NCBI GenBank assembly: GCA_037043235.1
Contig: JAWRVZ010000219.1
Location: 694,501 to 758,500, forward strand
Source: Rhodeus uyekii
Taxonomy: Eukaryota > Chordata > Actinopteri > Cypriniformes > Acheilognathidae
DNA length: 64,000 nucleotides
Direction: 5' to 3'
Both the position numbers and the translations under genes were made by a program. The notes beneath the pieces are model-generated. The model was not told where the DNA came from. It saw only the letters and a program-made list of their open reading frames with translations, and did no database searches. Of this stretch, positions 1 to 9,225 are shown in pieces (the stretch's first letter is position 1; each line of letters starts with the position of its first letter).

Positions 1-4
1 AGAA

Positions 5-669
5 GTGCTGACAATATTCATCCTTACTCCATTGAGAATCAGGCACCCAAAAACTAAATCCGAGCCATGGATGAATGACACTACTCGCACTGTCAGACGC
101 AAGTGTCGTAGAGCTGAGCGCAAGTGGAAAAAGGACAAACTGCAAGTTTCTTTTCAAATGCTGCGGGACTGTTGGCGTCAGCATCAGACCACTGTGAAAG
201 ATTCTAAAAGGAATCATATCTCTGAGATAATTTTGTCGAACAATAATAAGCCCCGTGTTTTATTTAAAACTATAGATTCAGTTCTTAATGTTCCGCAAAC
301 TGTCTGTGTTGATGCCTCCCCGCCTGTCTGTGAAGACTTTCTCACCTTTTTTAATGATAAGGTCTCTTCCACTAGGGCTCTAATTTCACCTGCTGCTTAT
401 GACCCCTCAGTCTCTGTTCTCTGCACTGCTATTTTTGATCAATTTAAGCCTGTGACTTTGTCTATGTTACATGAAAATAGTAGTAAGCTAAAGCCCTCAG
501 GTCCTCCACTTGATGCTGTCCCTGCTCGATTGTTTAAGGAGGTTTTTTCCACTCTAGGGCTGACCATTCTTGAAATTGTAAATGGCAGTCTATCCTCAGG
601 TGTGGTCCCTGAGAGTTTCAAACATGCAATATTGCATTCCCTGATCAAAAAGTCAGGTCTGGATCATGC
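5..669 (+). pseudogene. L2-like LINE ORF2 fragment, endonuclease-RT linker and start of RT
   Basis: The frame is open from the window edge to the insert at 670. It shows the basic linker that follows the endonuclease in L2/CR1 ORF2 (near RRKCRRAERKWKK) and the run-up to RT (near HAILHSLIKKSGLDHA, where the related LINEs at 33.6 and 42.4 kb continue into NYRPISNLPF). The endonuclease domain is not in the window. The open frame runs on to 721, but the last residues are read from the insert, not the LINE. Family assignment is by likeness to the two better preserved LINEs in this window. Confidence 0.8.
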
Positions 670-988
670 TGTCACAGTCTTGTCTCGTCTCTCACCTTCC
701 GGGTCCTTCTGTGTCTTCTAGATTGTTCCACGCCTGTCTCGTTAATCACTGCCCAAGTCCCGTCAGCTGTGTGTAGTTTCCTCATCTGTATAAATGCCCT
801 CCTGTGTTCACATGTCTCTGTCTCTTGTTAAAGTTATGTTGTGCTATGTTTTCGTGTGGATGGTTTCCAAGGACTTCTCCTCCCGGGTTTGCACTAAGAA
901 GTGCCGTTTCGTTTCATTCTTCATTAAAGTGTTTTTGTTTGGACTCCGTGTTCCGTGTCCTGTCTCCGCATCGCACGCCAGCTCAACA
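670..988 (+). mobile_element. LTR-like insert replacing the RT core of the LINE
   Basis: The block starts TGTCACAG and ends near CTCAACA, with a TATA-like TATAAATG near 790 and an ATTAAAG signal near 925, an LTR-like layout. It resembles the LTR at 5376-5703, which also starts TGTCACAGTC. The left flank is CATGC and the right flank CATTT, so any target duplication is decayed or absent. LINE sequence resumes at 989 about 200 codons further along the RT, so there is a deletion as well as an insertion. Confidence 0.5.
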
Positions 989-1793
989 CATTTATAACAC
1001 TGTGGGACTGCTGTTGGAGTGTCTTGAGGATATAAAGGCCTGGATGGCTATAAATCTTTTAAGTGTTAATGCAAACAAAACGGAAGTAATGATTTTTGGT
1101 GACACCACTGGGACCCGTTCTGTTGAGTTGGGTGCTTTGGCTCAGTACATCAAGCCAACCATCACTAATTTAGGGGTTAAAATGGACTCTGACCTTAAGC
1201 TCAACAGTCAGATCAGGGCTGTGGTTAAATCGAGTTTTTTCCAATTAAGACAGTTGGCCAAAATAAATCCATTTCTTCAAAGGCAACATTTTGAGACAGT
1301 GATACACGCCTTTGTTACTACCCGGCTGGATTACTGTAATGCTCTGTATGTGGGTGTCAGTGGGTCTTCTGTTGCCCATCTGCAACTGGTTCAGAACGCT
1401 GCAGCTCATCTGGTTACAGGAGCTCGTAAATATGAGCATGTATCCCCCATCTTAGCCTCCTTACACTGGTTGCCAGTACAGTTCAGGATTCATTTTAAAA
1501 TTCTTTTATTTGTTTTTAAATCTCTAAATGGTCTTGCCCCACCATATATTTCCGAGCTACTTGTTCCTTACACACCCACCCGTTCTCTCAGGTCAGCTGA
1601 TCAACTGCTCCTGAAAGTGCCCAAAACAAGGCGAAAACTAAGAGGGGATCGTGCTTTTGCAGGGGCAGCACCAAAAATGTGGAATGACCTGCCACTGCAC
1701 ATTAGACAGGCCACTTCAATGCTTCGTTTTAAATCTCTTTTAAAATCCCACCTTTTTCCTTGGCTTTTATCACTTGAAGTTGACATTTTGTGA
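989..1793 (+). pseudogene. L2-like LINE ORF2 fragment, C-terminal part of RT
   Basis: The frame encodes the post-palm region and C-terminal domain of an L2-like ORF2. Visible family signatures are KAWMAINLLSVNANKTEV, TRLDYCNALYVGV, LQLVQNAAAHLVTGARKYEH and LHWLPVQFRIHFKILL, followed by a C-terminus with MWNDLPLHIRQA. All recur in the LINEs at 33614-34981 and 42384-45395. The stop is at 1791-1793. There is no start codon of its own. An open frame extends upstream to 804 only by reading through the LTR-like block, which is chance. Confidence 0.8.
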
Positions 1794-2008
1794 TTTTTGT
1801 TTTTATGTATTATTATTTTATTCTATTATTTTTAATCTTTCTGTACAGCACTTTGGTCTACTTCGGTAGTTTTTATAGTGCTTTATAAATAAAGTTTGTT
1901 GTTGTTGTTGTTGTTGTTGTATGGAAAACTACAGAAAAGTAAAGAAAGGTTTTTAACTAATAAAATGCCCTAACTTGATTATAAATCACTCTTTACAATT
2001 CATTCGTC

Positions 2009-2572
2009 AGCAGCCATATCACCCTGTAGCCTAAGACTGGTTGCCCACTGAAGCTAAGCAGGGTTGAGCCTGGCTAGTACCTGGATGGGAGACCTCCTGG
2101 GAATGACTACGTTGCTGCTGGAAGTGGTGTTAGGAGGCCAGCAGGGGGTGCTCACCCTGTGGTCTGCATGGGTCCTAACGCCCCAGTATTGTGACAGGGA
2201 CACTGTACTGCAAAAAGCACCGTCTTTCGGATGAGATGTTAAACTGAGGTCCTGACTCTCTGTGGTCATTAAAAATCCCAGGATGTCCTTCGCAAGAGTA
2301 GGGGTTTAACCCTGGCATCCTGGCCAAATTTGCCCATTGGCCTTGGTCCATCATGGCCTACTAATCCCCCCCCCATACTAATTGGCTTCATCACTCTGTC
2401 TCCTCTCCACCAATAAGCTGGTGTGTGGTGAGCGTTCTGGCGCAATATGGCTGCCGTCGCATCATCCAAGTGGATGCTGCACATTGGTGGTGGTTGAGGA
2501 GATTCCCCCCGTACTATGTAAAGCGCTTTGAGCTCTGGAAAAGCGCTATATAAATGTAACATTTCTTCTTCA
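2009..2572 (+). mobile_element. SINE3 (5S rRNA-derived SINE)
   Basis: The head (2009-2115) resembles 5S rRNA and keeps the internal RNA polymerase III promoter elements: an A box near AAGCTAAGCAGGGT and a C box near CTGGATGGGAGACC. A body of about 400 bp follows, then a 3' tail (GTAAAGCGCTTTGAGCTCTGG, then AAAGCGCTATATAAATGTAAC) resembling the tails of the LINEs here, which fits mobilisation by LINE machinery. The 5S-like part has diverged inside, so it is not a ribosomal gene. Other copies are at 5909-6445 (-) and 57830-58405 (-, interrupted). Confidence 0.85.
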
Positions 2573-2579
2573 TTCAAAT

Positions 2580-3008
2580 AAGAAAAAGGAAAAGAACATA
2601 TGAAAAATAAGACAAAGAAAAGAATATAGGTATAAATAGGAAAAATAAAATGTTATATATATAATGTAAATAGAAGAGACAAGAGATTTTCATTATCCGT
2701 CTTCACAGGTAACAAGATTAACAAGGCAATTGATGATGAGACAGGTGGAAGGAATGACACTAGGAAAAACGCGTGAGGAAACAGGAAGAGGGTGCAGACA
2801 TGAAAGAACTGTATGTGTGCTTTGGTAGTTTGACATTTCTAAGTCAGTTTTTGTCGAAATTCTGCTCTTGTTCCAAGAAAGTTTTATTTTGTACCTTTGG
2901 GGATTGTTTGGGACCCGATCTGTCTATCGGGTTCAACCTCTTCCTGTGGATCAGTGGTGGAAATTGAGATTTTGTCTAATTAATATATACTAATATACAA
3001 GCTTAATA
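2580..3008. other. AT-rich spacer, nothing recognised
   Basis: An A-rich stretch (2580-2690) is followed by mixed sequence with no convincing gene. The stretch 2820-2960 might be the degraded LTR of the gag relic that follows, but no paired LTR, TG...CA ends or primer site could be fixed. Confidence 0.4.
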
Positions 3009-3590
3009 TTGAACGCAGAGATGCCTAATTCTCAAAAACTCTTGCCAACAGTTGCTCAGCATGAATCCACAGTCCAACAGCATGAGACAGCTCTGACTCT
3101 TCAGGAGACAGTAATGGCTAAACACTCACGGGTGCTGACCTATTTTGTAACTTCTCCCCGTCAGATCTTTGACCAGATGCCCTCCACTCATATACCCTTC
3201 TGTATTCTTATATGCTCTTTACTTTGTCTGAACCTCACCTAACTCTACCACAATTTTTCTCGGGTGATCCTAGTGCATGTTATGGCTTCCTAGATTGCAG
3301 ATGTTAATACTCTCCTTTTAGTAAGGCTCTCTCGCAGGCAAAGGTAGTCTGGAAGGCACAGGCACCCTTTTGTTCAAGTTATTCTTTGTTCGCATTGGAG
3401 TTCAGATGGGTATTTGAACACCCCCTCAGTGATCCGCAAGCCTCTAAGAGCCTTCTGAATATGCCATACAGTTTCAGGCATTTGCTGCAGGAAGCCTTTG
3501 GGACAACAATTAATGATGATCAGGATCCCAGAGAACCTGTCTAATATCTTGAGACTCCAGCCCAAGTTCAAATAAAACCAGTTCCTCAAG
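3009..3590 (+). pseudogene. Degenerate gypsy-type retrotransposon gag
   Basis: The first part is open (3009-3242) with a glutamine- and histidine-rich N-terminus (LAQHESTVQQHETALTLQE-like). After frame changes, conceptual translation gives FSGDPSACYGFLDC near 3259 and FEHPLSDPQASKSLL near 3414, the pattern of fish gypsy gag proteins (sugar-motif FSGDP, then a FDHP-type stretch). Several frameshifts and stops are present, and no protease, RT or integrase follows. The call rests on motif order seen by eye, so family is moderate and intactness is clearly none. Confidence 0.5.
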
Positions 3591-3599
3591 ATTCTATGA

Positions 3600-4757
3600 A
3601 ACCCATGCAGTTAAGTAGGACTCAGCTTTCTTCTTCAAAATGAGGTCATCGTATGAGACAGCACTGTTGCCTGTATTGACGTTGGCATGGTCATTTTCAC
3701 TCCGCCTGTCCCAAGCTCTTGGGAAAGACTCAGTCCTGCACAGACAAAGAAGAGCTGTAATGGGAGAAGAACTGTCACTGCTTCGTCTTCCAACTCTGGG
3801 TTATACCTTCCCATCACACTCACCTGGGTAGACCAAGAAAGAAGTATTTCCACATAATTGCATAGGTTGGTGAGGGAGAATTCCATTGAGGCATTTTAAC
3901 TAAGTCTCGATCTGCCTTCTCTTTTAGATGGAAGAAATATTTTTGTAGGAGACTTGTAATTTTGTAGATTGTATACATGCACAAACAGCTACATAACACA
4001 CAAAATAAAAAGGAAACCATGAAAAGCATAATATGACCCCTTTAAGCACTGAGCTTTCCTGAGGTAAATGTGACATTATGTGACATTGTTATAGCTAGGC
4101 TGTCTTTTTGTGGTTGAAATACTGGGCAATTACATTAGACACTTTTTTTTAAATTTGTACTGTTTATTTCATCATACCTTCATCTATGCTTTAATCATGT
4201 TTAGTTGTGCTGTATGTAGTAAAGAGGAAGAGATGGTCGGTTCATGTGTACTTGATCTACGCTGCCACTTGAGGTTGTTACACTGATCGTCATGCCACAT
4301 TAAAGAGCGCTTAAACAGCATTGTTTGAGATTTATGATAAAATCCACAGAATTAGAAAATTAACAAAGCACAAAGCTAATTGTGATCACAGGCATGCTAC
4401 AAATAATGTTTAGTGACATTTTGTTCATGCATCAACAGAAAGAGCACAGTATGAAAGATCGATTTAATCGATTACAAACAATAAATTGTTACTAGCATTA
4501 GCGTCCACACAGCTGACATGTTCGAAGTTCTGTGTTGTTTATAAACATGTGCCATCGGAGAAGCTCTATGTCAATATTTCGGTCAATAATTTTGGCGAGT
4601 GGTACAAGGTGAAAATAGCAAAAATATAGCAGGGCCTCCACAGACCGTTGGTCATCAGATATATCAGATATTAAGTCTTGAATCCCTGTCTGAATATACA
4701 GATCTATATCAGCCTCTGAGTCAAGAAATCCAGAGAAGAGCAGAAGCAGGAGACGAA
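3600..4757. other. Non-coding stretch, nothing recognised
   Basis: There is no supported gene, RNA or repeat here. Short open frames on both strands lack codon bias, motifs or splice context. An AT-rich section (4020-4480) and T-runs are present. Confidence 0.4.
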
Positions 4758-5382
4758 TGTCACAGTTGCGGGGGTGAAAGGGGTGGATGAGGCAAGGACC
4801 CAAAGATGCAGAGAGAGACTTTATTTACAAAGAAAATAAAACAAAATCACAAAACAAAAACCACCAAGATTAACAAGATTAGAATGACTTGGCTGGGATG
4901 GGCTACACTAAACTAGGCAGAAGACGACAAATGAAGAAACAACAAGTAGTCACAACGGATTAGCACAGGACAGCAAACACAATGTGAATAAATAGGGAAA
5001 ACAAGGCAGGTAAATAAAGGAGAACAAGTGGGACAAATCAAACCAATAACCAGGAAACAAGACGGGCGGGGTTACACACTTGACAAGAGCACATGGCACA
5101 AGAAACACACAAGACAAGCCATGTGCTCAGACACAAACACAACATGAACACGCAGACAAAGAGAACACTCAAAAGCTGTGTGTGAACACTAGTCTTGTGC
5201 ACTCATACAGAAGACAAAACACACAGAGCATGAGTGTCCGAAACCTGAAACACAAAACCGAAATGGAACAGGACAAGAATCAGATCACAAGGACAGGAAA
5301 TCACAAAACAGGCTCGGGCAAGTTCCAAAACCATGCGCTCACACAAAAGACATTGTGGTGGTGTCCGCACTCTGCTGTCACA
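4758..5382 (-). mobile_element. Solo LTR (gypsy-like), minus orientation
   Basis: Read on the minus strand, the block starts TGTGACAG and ends CAACTGTGACA. It carries a pyrimidine-rich body, a polyadenylation signal (AATAAAG near 4825-4831) and a C-rich end. Its middle (GTGTAACCCCGCCC, ATTGGTTTGAT) is similar to the solo LTR at 56554-57277, so both belong to related families. No internal region follows, so it is called solo. Its 5' end overlaps the start of the next LTR in the shared TGTCACA. Confidence 0.6.
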
Positions 5383-5703
5383 GTCCTGTCGTGTCTCCTC
5401 TTTCCTCCCATGTGCTTCCCTTGTCATCCCTTTCAGCTGTCGTTTCAATCACTCCTCTCGTTAGTCTCGTCACCTGTGCATACTCACATTTTCCTGTGTA
5501 TAAAAACCCTCATGTGTTCCCTTGTCTTTGTCAGTTGTTGGAAATGTTCATGCGTGTTTGGATATTCTCCTTGCTTATCTCCTGTTCTAGCACAAGTGTG
5601 CCTTTTTGTTTATATTTAAAGTTCTTTGATTTGATTTTGTAAATAAAGTGAAGATTTATGTACTGTCTCTTTGCCTTCATAATTCTGCACCAAATGCGTA
5701 ACA
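5376..5703 (+). mobile_element. LTR-like element, plus orientation
   Basis: The element starts TGTCACAGTCCTG and ends GCGTAACA. It has a TATA-like TATAAAAAC near 5499 and an AATAAAG signal near 5642, in LTR order. The CGTAACA end is the same as that of the young LTRs at 60933 and 63848 (read on the minus strand). It abuts the preceding LTR head to head. No clear target duplication is visible. Confidence 0.5.
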
Positions 5704-5866
5704 ACAACAAAGTGATAATAATTAAAAAGTTTATTGAATAATATTAGTTGTGTTTGTCTCAATGATCAGACTTTGTCTGATTAGTACAAATCCAAATGTT
5801 ATTATACCAAAGCAAAAGCATTGGGCAATCAAGACATTAAATACATCCCTTCAAACCACACAATCA

Positions 5867-5872
<6 letters not shown>

Positions 5873-5900
<28 letters not shown>

Positions 5901-5908
5901 AAAGAAGA
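5873..5908. repeat. (GAAA)n microsatellite
   Basis: About eight GAAA units lie directly at the 3' end of the minus-strand SINE3 that follows. They probably represent its reverse-transcription tail. Confidence 0.8.
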
Positions 5909-6445
5909 AATGTTACATTTATATAGCGCTTTTCCAGAGCTCAAAGCGCTTCACATAGTAGGGGGGGAATCTCCTCAACCACCACCAATGTGCAGCATCC
6001 ACCTGGATGATGCAACGGCAGCCATATTGCGCCAGAACGCTCACCACAAATCAGCTTATTGGTGGAGAGGAGACAGAGTGATGAAGCCAATTAGAGTATG
6101 GGGGGGATTAGTAGGCCATGATGGACCAAGGCCAAGGTTACACCCCTACTCTTGCGAAGGACATCCTGGGATTTTTAATGACCACAGAGAGTCAGGACCT
6201 CGGTTTAACATCTCATCCGAAAGACGGTGCTTGTTGCAGTACAGTGTCCCCGTCACTATACTGGGGCATTAGGACCCACACAGACCGCAGGGTGAGCACC
6301 CCCTGCTGGCCTCCTAACACCACTTCCAGCAGCAACCTAGTTTTTCCCAGCAGGTCTCCCATTCAGGTACTGACCAGCTCAACCCTGATTAGCTTCAGTG
6401 GGCAACCAGTCTTAAGCTACAGGGTGATATGGCTGCTGGCGTATA
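5909..6445 (-). mobile_element. SINE3 (5S rRNA-derived SINE), minus orientation
   Basis: This is the inverted counterpart of 2009-2572. The LINE-like tail (ATATAGCGCTTTTCCAGAGC) is at the left and the 5S-like head, with the complement of the A and C boxes (near GGTCTCCCATTCAGGTACTG), at the right end before 6445. Open frames across it are not genes. It is close to full length. Confidence 0.85.
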
Positions 6446-6633
6446 AACATTAAATAGGACATTAAATATTATTTACGACATTAACAATGGAAAGGAAATA
6501 AGTAATATAAATCTAAAAAAAAAAAAATTACAAATTGATACTATAATAATAATGCTATTTGATAAATGACAAATCAAATAATAATAATACGAATATGCTA
6601 TTAAATAATAAAGGATGTAAATGTGTTTTCTAG
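6446..6633. other. AT-rich intron-like sequence before the NLR linker exon
   Basis: The sequence is AT-rich with an A-run near 6518, ending in a usable 3' splice site (TGTGTTTTCTAG) at 6633. Sequence just upstream of the matching exon at 30334 is similar, which supports common descent. Confidence 0.5.
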
Positions 6634-6680
6634 TGTGGATCATGGAGGAGAGATCAGGATTTCAGCAGGACCACGAAAAT
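6634..6680 (+). CDS. NLR linker exon (47 nt) before B30.2
   Basis: The exon lies between TTTTCTAG and GTAAGT. It encodes VDHGGEIRISAGPRK with a split codon at each end; the last codon joins to the next exon to give Tyr. The exon at 30334-30380 of the complete NLR differs at only a few bases. In fish NLRs this piece connects the LRRs to the B30.2 domain. Confidence 0.75.
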
Positions 6681-6748
6681 GTAAGTCCAGAAGCAGTTTC
6701 AGCGTTTGTTGTTTTGTTGTTGTTGTAATGTGTGTTTATTGTGTTCAG

Positions 6749-7299
6749 ACGCTTGTGATCTCACACTGGATCCAAACACAGCAAACAATCAACTCGTTCT
6801 GTCTGAGGAGAACAGAAAGGTGATGCGTGTAAGAGAGAATCAGTCGTATCCTGATCATCCTGACAGATTTGATGATAATCCTCAGGTTCTGTGTGGAGAG
6901 AGTCTGACTGGACGCTGTTATTGGGAGGCTGAATGGAGTGAAGATGCTGAAATATCAGTGGTTTATAAAGGAATCAAGAGGAAAGGAGAGAGTGATGACT
7001 CTGAGTTTGGATATAATGATAAATCCTGGAGTCTGATCTGCTCTGATAACAGACTTACTGTTCGTCACAATAATAACTTCACTGCAGTATCTGGTGATTC
7101 AGGATCCTGTAAGAGAGCAGGAGTGTTTGTGGACGTGTCGTCCGGCTCTCTGTCCTTCTACAGCGTCTCTGACACACACACACTCACACACTTACACACA
7201 CTCAACACTACATTCACTGAACCACTTTATGCTGGATTTAAACTTAATTGCAACTCTTCAGTGTCTCTGTGTGACATTAAACACACATGCACTAACTGA
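6749..7299 (+). CDS. B30.2 (PRY-SPRY) terminal exon of an NLR, 5' part not seen
   Basis: The exon begins after TGTGTTCAG and ends at a TGA. It encodes a full PRY-SPRY domain of about 180 residues: PRY motif CDLTLDPNTANNQLVLSEEN, then the SPRY landmarks SLTGRCYWEAEW, NDKSWSLICSDN, and GVFVDVSSGSLSFYSV, ending near SLCDIKHTCTN. B30.2 domains usually bind protein ligands; in fish NLRs this one is C-terminal. It is closely similar to 31979-32538. No NACHT or LRR exon lies upstream in the window, so this is either the 3' end of a gene starting before base 1 or an orphan left by duplication. A polyadenylation signal AATAAA is at 7566. Confidence 0.8.
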
Positions 7300-7565
7300 T
7301 TGACATTCACACACAGACACACATACCAAATGACATGAACAATCAAACAAACACACAAAGTGTTGAGTTTGAGTTTGAATTTTCTGTGATCAGTCTATAA
7401 ACTCACTGTCTGAAGGTTTGCTTCCGTAGGCTTCACTTACTTTTTCCTGTTGTGTTTGTGTGTTATTGTGTATGAATGTTTTTTTGATGTTGGTCTGAAA
7501 ATCATCTTGATGATCATATTTAGAATATCAGCAGCATGTTTGGTTTATTGTGATTTCTTTGTGTA

Positions 7566-7571
7566 AATAAA
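7566..7571 (+). terminator. Polyadenylation signal AATAAA
   Basis: The hexamer is about 270 bp after the B30.2 stop, in TGTAAATAAATAT. It is the first good signal downstream on that strand. Confidence 0.5.
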
Positions 7572-7599
7572 TATATTTTACTCTGCCTGTTGATTCTGT

Positions 7600-8690
7600 A
7601 GAGAGGAAGAAGAACAGCTGAGTTTCAATGGAAACTGGAAACTAATATTAATAGTTATAACTTGTGTTTAATCCATAGATATAAGCAAATTTAAGGCCAA
7701 AAATCATATAATATTTTGCTAGTAATATTGTGAAGTATTATTATAATAACTATATCAAATATATCAAACTATATCAAATATCAAATAACTAATATAACAT
7801 AATTATATTATGTAATTTATTCCGGTGATCAAAGCTAATTTTTCTGCATAATTACTCTAGTCTGTGTCACATGATCCTTTGGTTATGATGGTTTGATGCT
7901 CAAGAATCATTTATGACCATTGTGTTGCTTCATATTTTTGTGAAAATGGGGATACTTTTTTGTAACATCATAAAAGTCTTGCTATCACTTTTTATCAACT
8001 TAATGCATCCATTCAGGTAATACAATTTTCTTGACCTCAAACTGTCTCAAAAAATTAATTCACTATAGAACTGTGTGTGAATTTCCCTGGCTAGTGTTTG
8101 TTTTTTAAGACTTGTCACCCCATGCACTAGATGGTCCACTGATGTTCGGGGTGAATTATGGGACACATCCGCTGTGTGCTGCATTTCTGCCATTTTGTTG
8201 TTGAGATCAGAGCAGGGGACACGGTTTACATTATTTTGTAGTTTAATACTATAACTCTCTTGTTGCAGATCGGAAATAGACCCAAGGCTCTAATGAGTTA
8301 ATGGGCCAGAACTGAAGTTGCCCTCCAGATTTAAAAAAATAAAAATAATAATTGTATTAAGCAGTACAAGACATTAAAGCATAAAAACAATAGAGATGGA
8401 CATGGAAAGAACAACAACAATAAAAAAACTATAGTTTGCAAAACCATGGTTAATTTGTAGTTATAGGGATTAGCTATAATAATCATGCTTTAAAAGGTGT
8501 GTGTGGGGGGGGGGGGGGTATTCATGTGTGAAACCTGTATGAGTAAAAACAAAACAAAATTGTTTACCACTTGTCTGCATGCTTTTGTGATCAATTAGAC
8601 GGTATTGGCTAACTAGAGAGGATAAAGTTCGTCGAGACAAACTTTAGAAGTTGGCTGAGAAGGTCGCACCGGAAACGTTAATTTCGCATG
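7600..8690. other. Intergenic sequence, nothing recognised
   Basis: The sequence is AT-rich without a supported gene. A G-homopolymer follows a TG run near 8498-8518. No transposon ends were found. Confidence 0.4.
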
Positions 8691-8744
8691 TTGGTAGCAC
8701 AATTTAACATTAACTACAAAATACGTTACGAAACCAGAAATTAA

Positions 8745-9225
8745 CAGGTTGCTAAGGTGTTCTAGGTGGTTGCTAGGGTGTTGCTAGGTAGTTTCTAGGG
8801 TATCCGGGGTGGTTGCTAGGGTGTTGCTAGGCGGTTGCTAGGGTATCATGGGTGGTTGCTAGGGTGTTGCTAGGGTATCCTAGGTGGTTGCTAGGGTGTT
8901 GCTAGGGTACTCAGAGTGGTTGCTAGGGTGTTGCTAGGTGGTTGCTAGGGTAACCGGGGTGGTTGCTAGGCAGTTGCTAGGGTATCCAGGGTGGTTGCTA
9001 GGGTGTTGCTAGGCGGTTGCTAGGGTAACCAGAGTGGTTGCTAGGCGGTTGCTAGGGTAACCAGAGTGGTTGCTAGGGTGTTGCTAGGTGGTTGCTAGGG
9101 TAACCGGGGTGGTTACTAGGCAGTTGCTAGGGTATTTTGGGTGGTTGCTAGGCAGTTGCTAGGGTATCCAGGGTGGTTGCTAGGATGTTACTAGGTAGTT
9201 GTGAGGTCTTCTGGGTAGTTACTAT
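8745..9225. repeat. GTTGCTAGG minisatellite
   Basis: This is an irregular tandem array of about 19-43 bp units built on GGTTGCTAGGG and GTGTTGCTAGG. It contains four exact copies of GTTGCTAGGGTAAC (8941-8954, 9016-9029, 9048-9061, 9091-9104). It is bracketed by a short direct repeat (AGCACAATTTAACA near 8697 and 9235). Scattered single units continue to about 9740 within a longer unclassified repeat that runs to about 10310. Confidence 0.85.

Larger units (their letters stand above)
1..1923 (+). mobile_element. L2/CR1-like LINE copy, broken by an LTR-like insert
   Basis: This is a non-LTR retrotransposon copy that begins before the window. It has a left coding part (5-669), an LTR-like block (670-988), a right coding part (989-1793), an AT-rich 3' UTR with the sequence GTGCTTTATAAATAAAG, and a (TTG)n tail ending near 1923. 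A microsatellite tail after such a 3' end is typical of fish L2-like LINEs. The central reverse transcriptase block, including the YADD region, is missing, so the copy is dead. Confidence 0.85.

Noticed and set aside
804..988. Extension of the LINE frame upstream of 989
   Set aside because: These codons come from the LTR-like insert; homology to the LINE starts only at 989.
2009..2115. 5S rRNA gene
   Set aside because: Only the promoter boxes and outline of 5S are kept; the body goes on into SINE3 sequence and a LINE-type tail.
5080..5642. A 179-codon frame and neighbours
   Set aside because: They run through two abutting LTRs and show no domain or codon bias.
8745..9225. CRISPR-like regular repeat
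   Set aside because: The repeats are irregular, have no unique spacers and lie in vertebrate DNA; it is a minisatellite.
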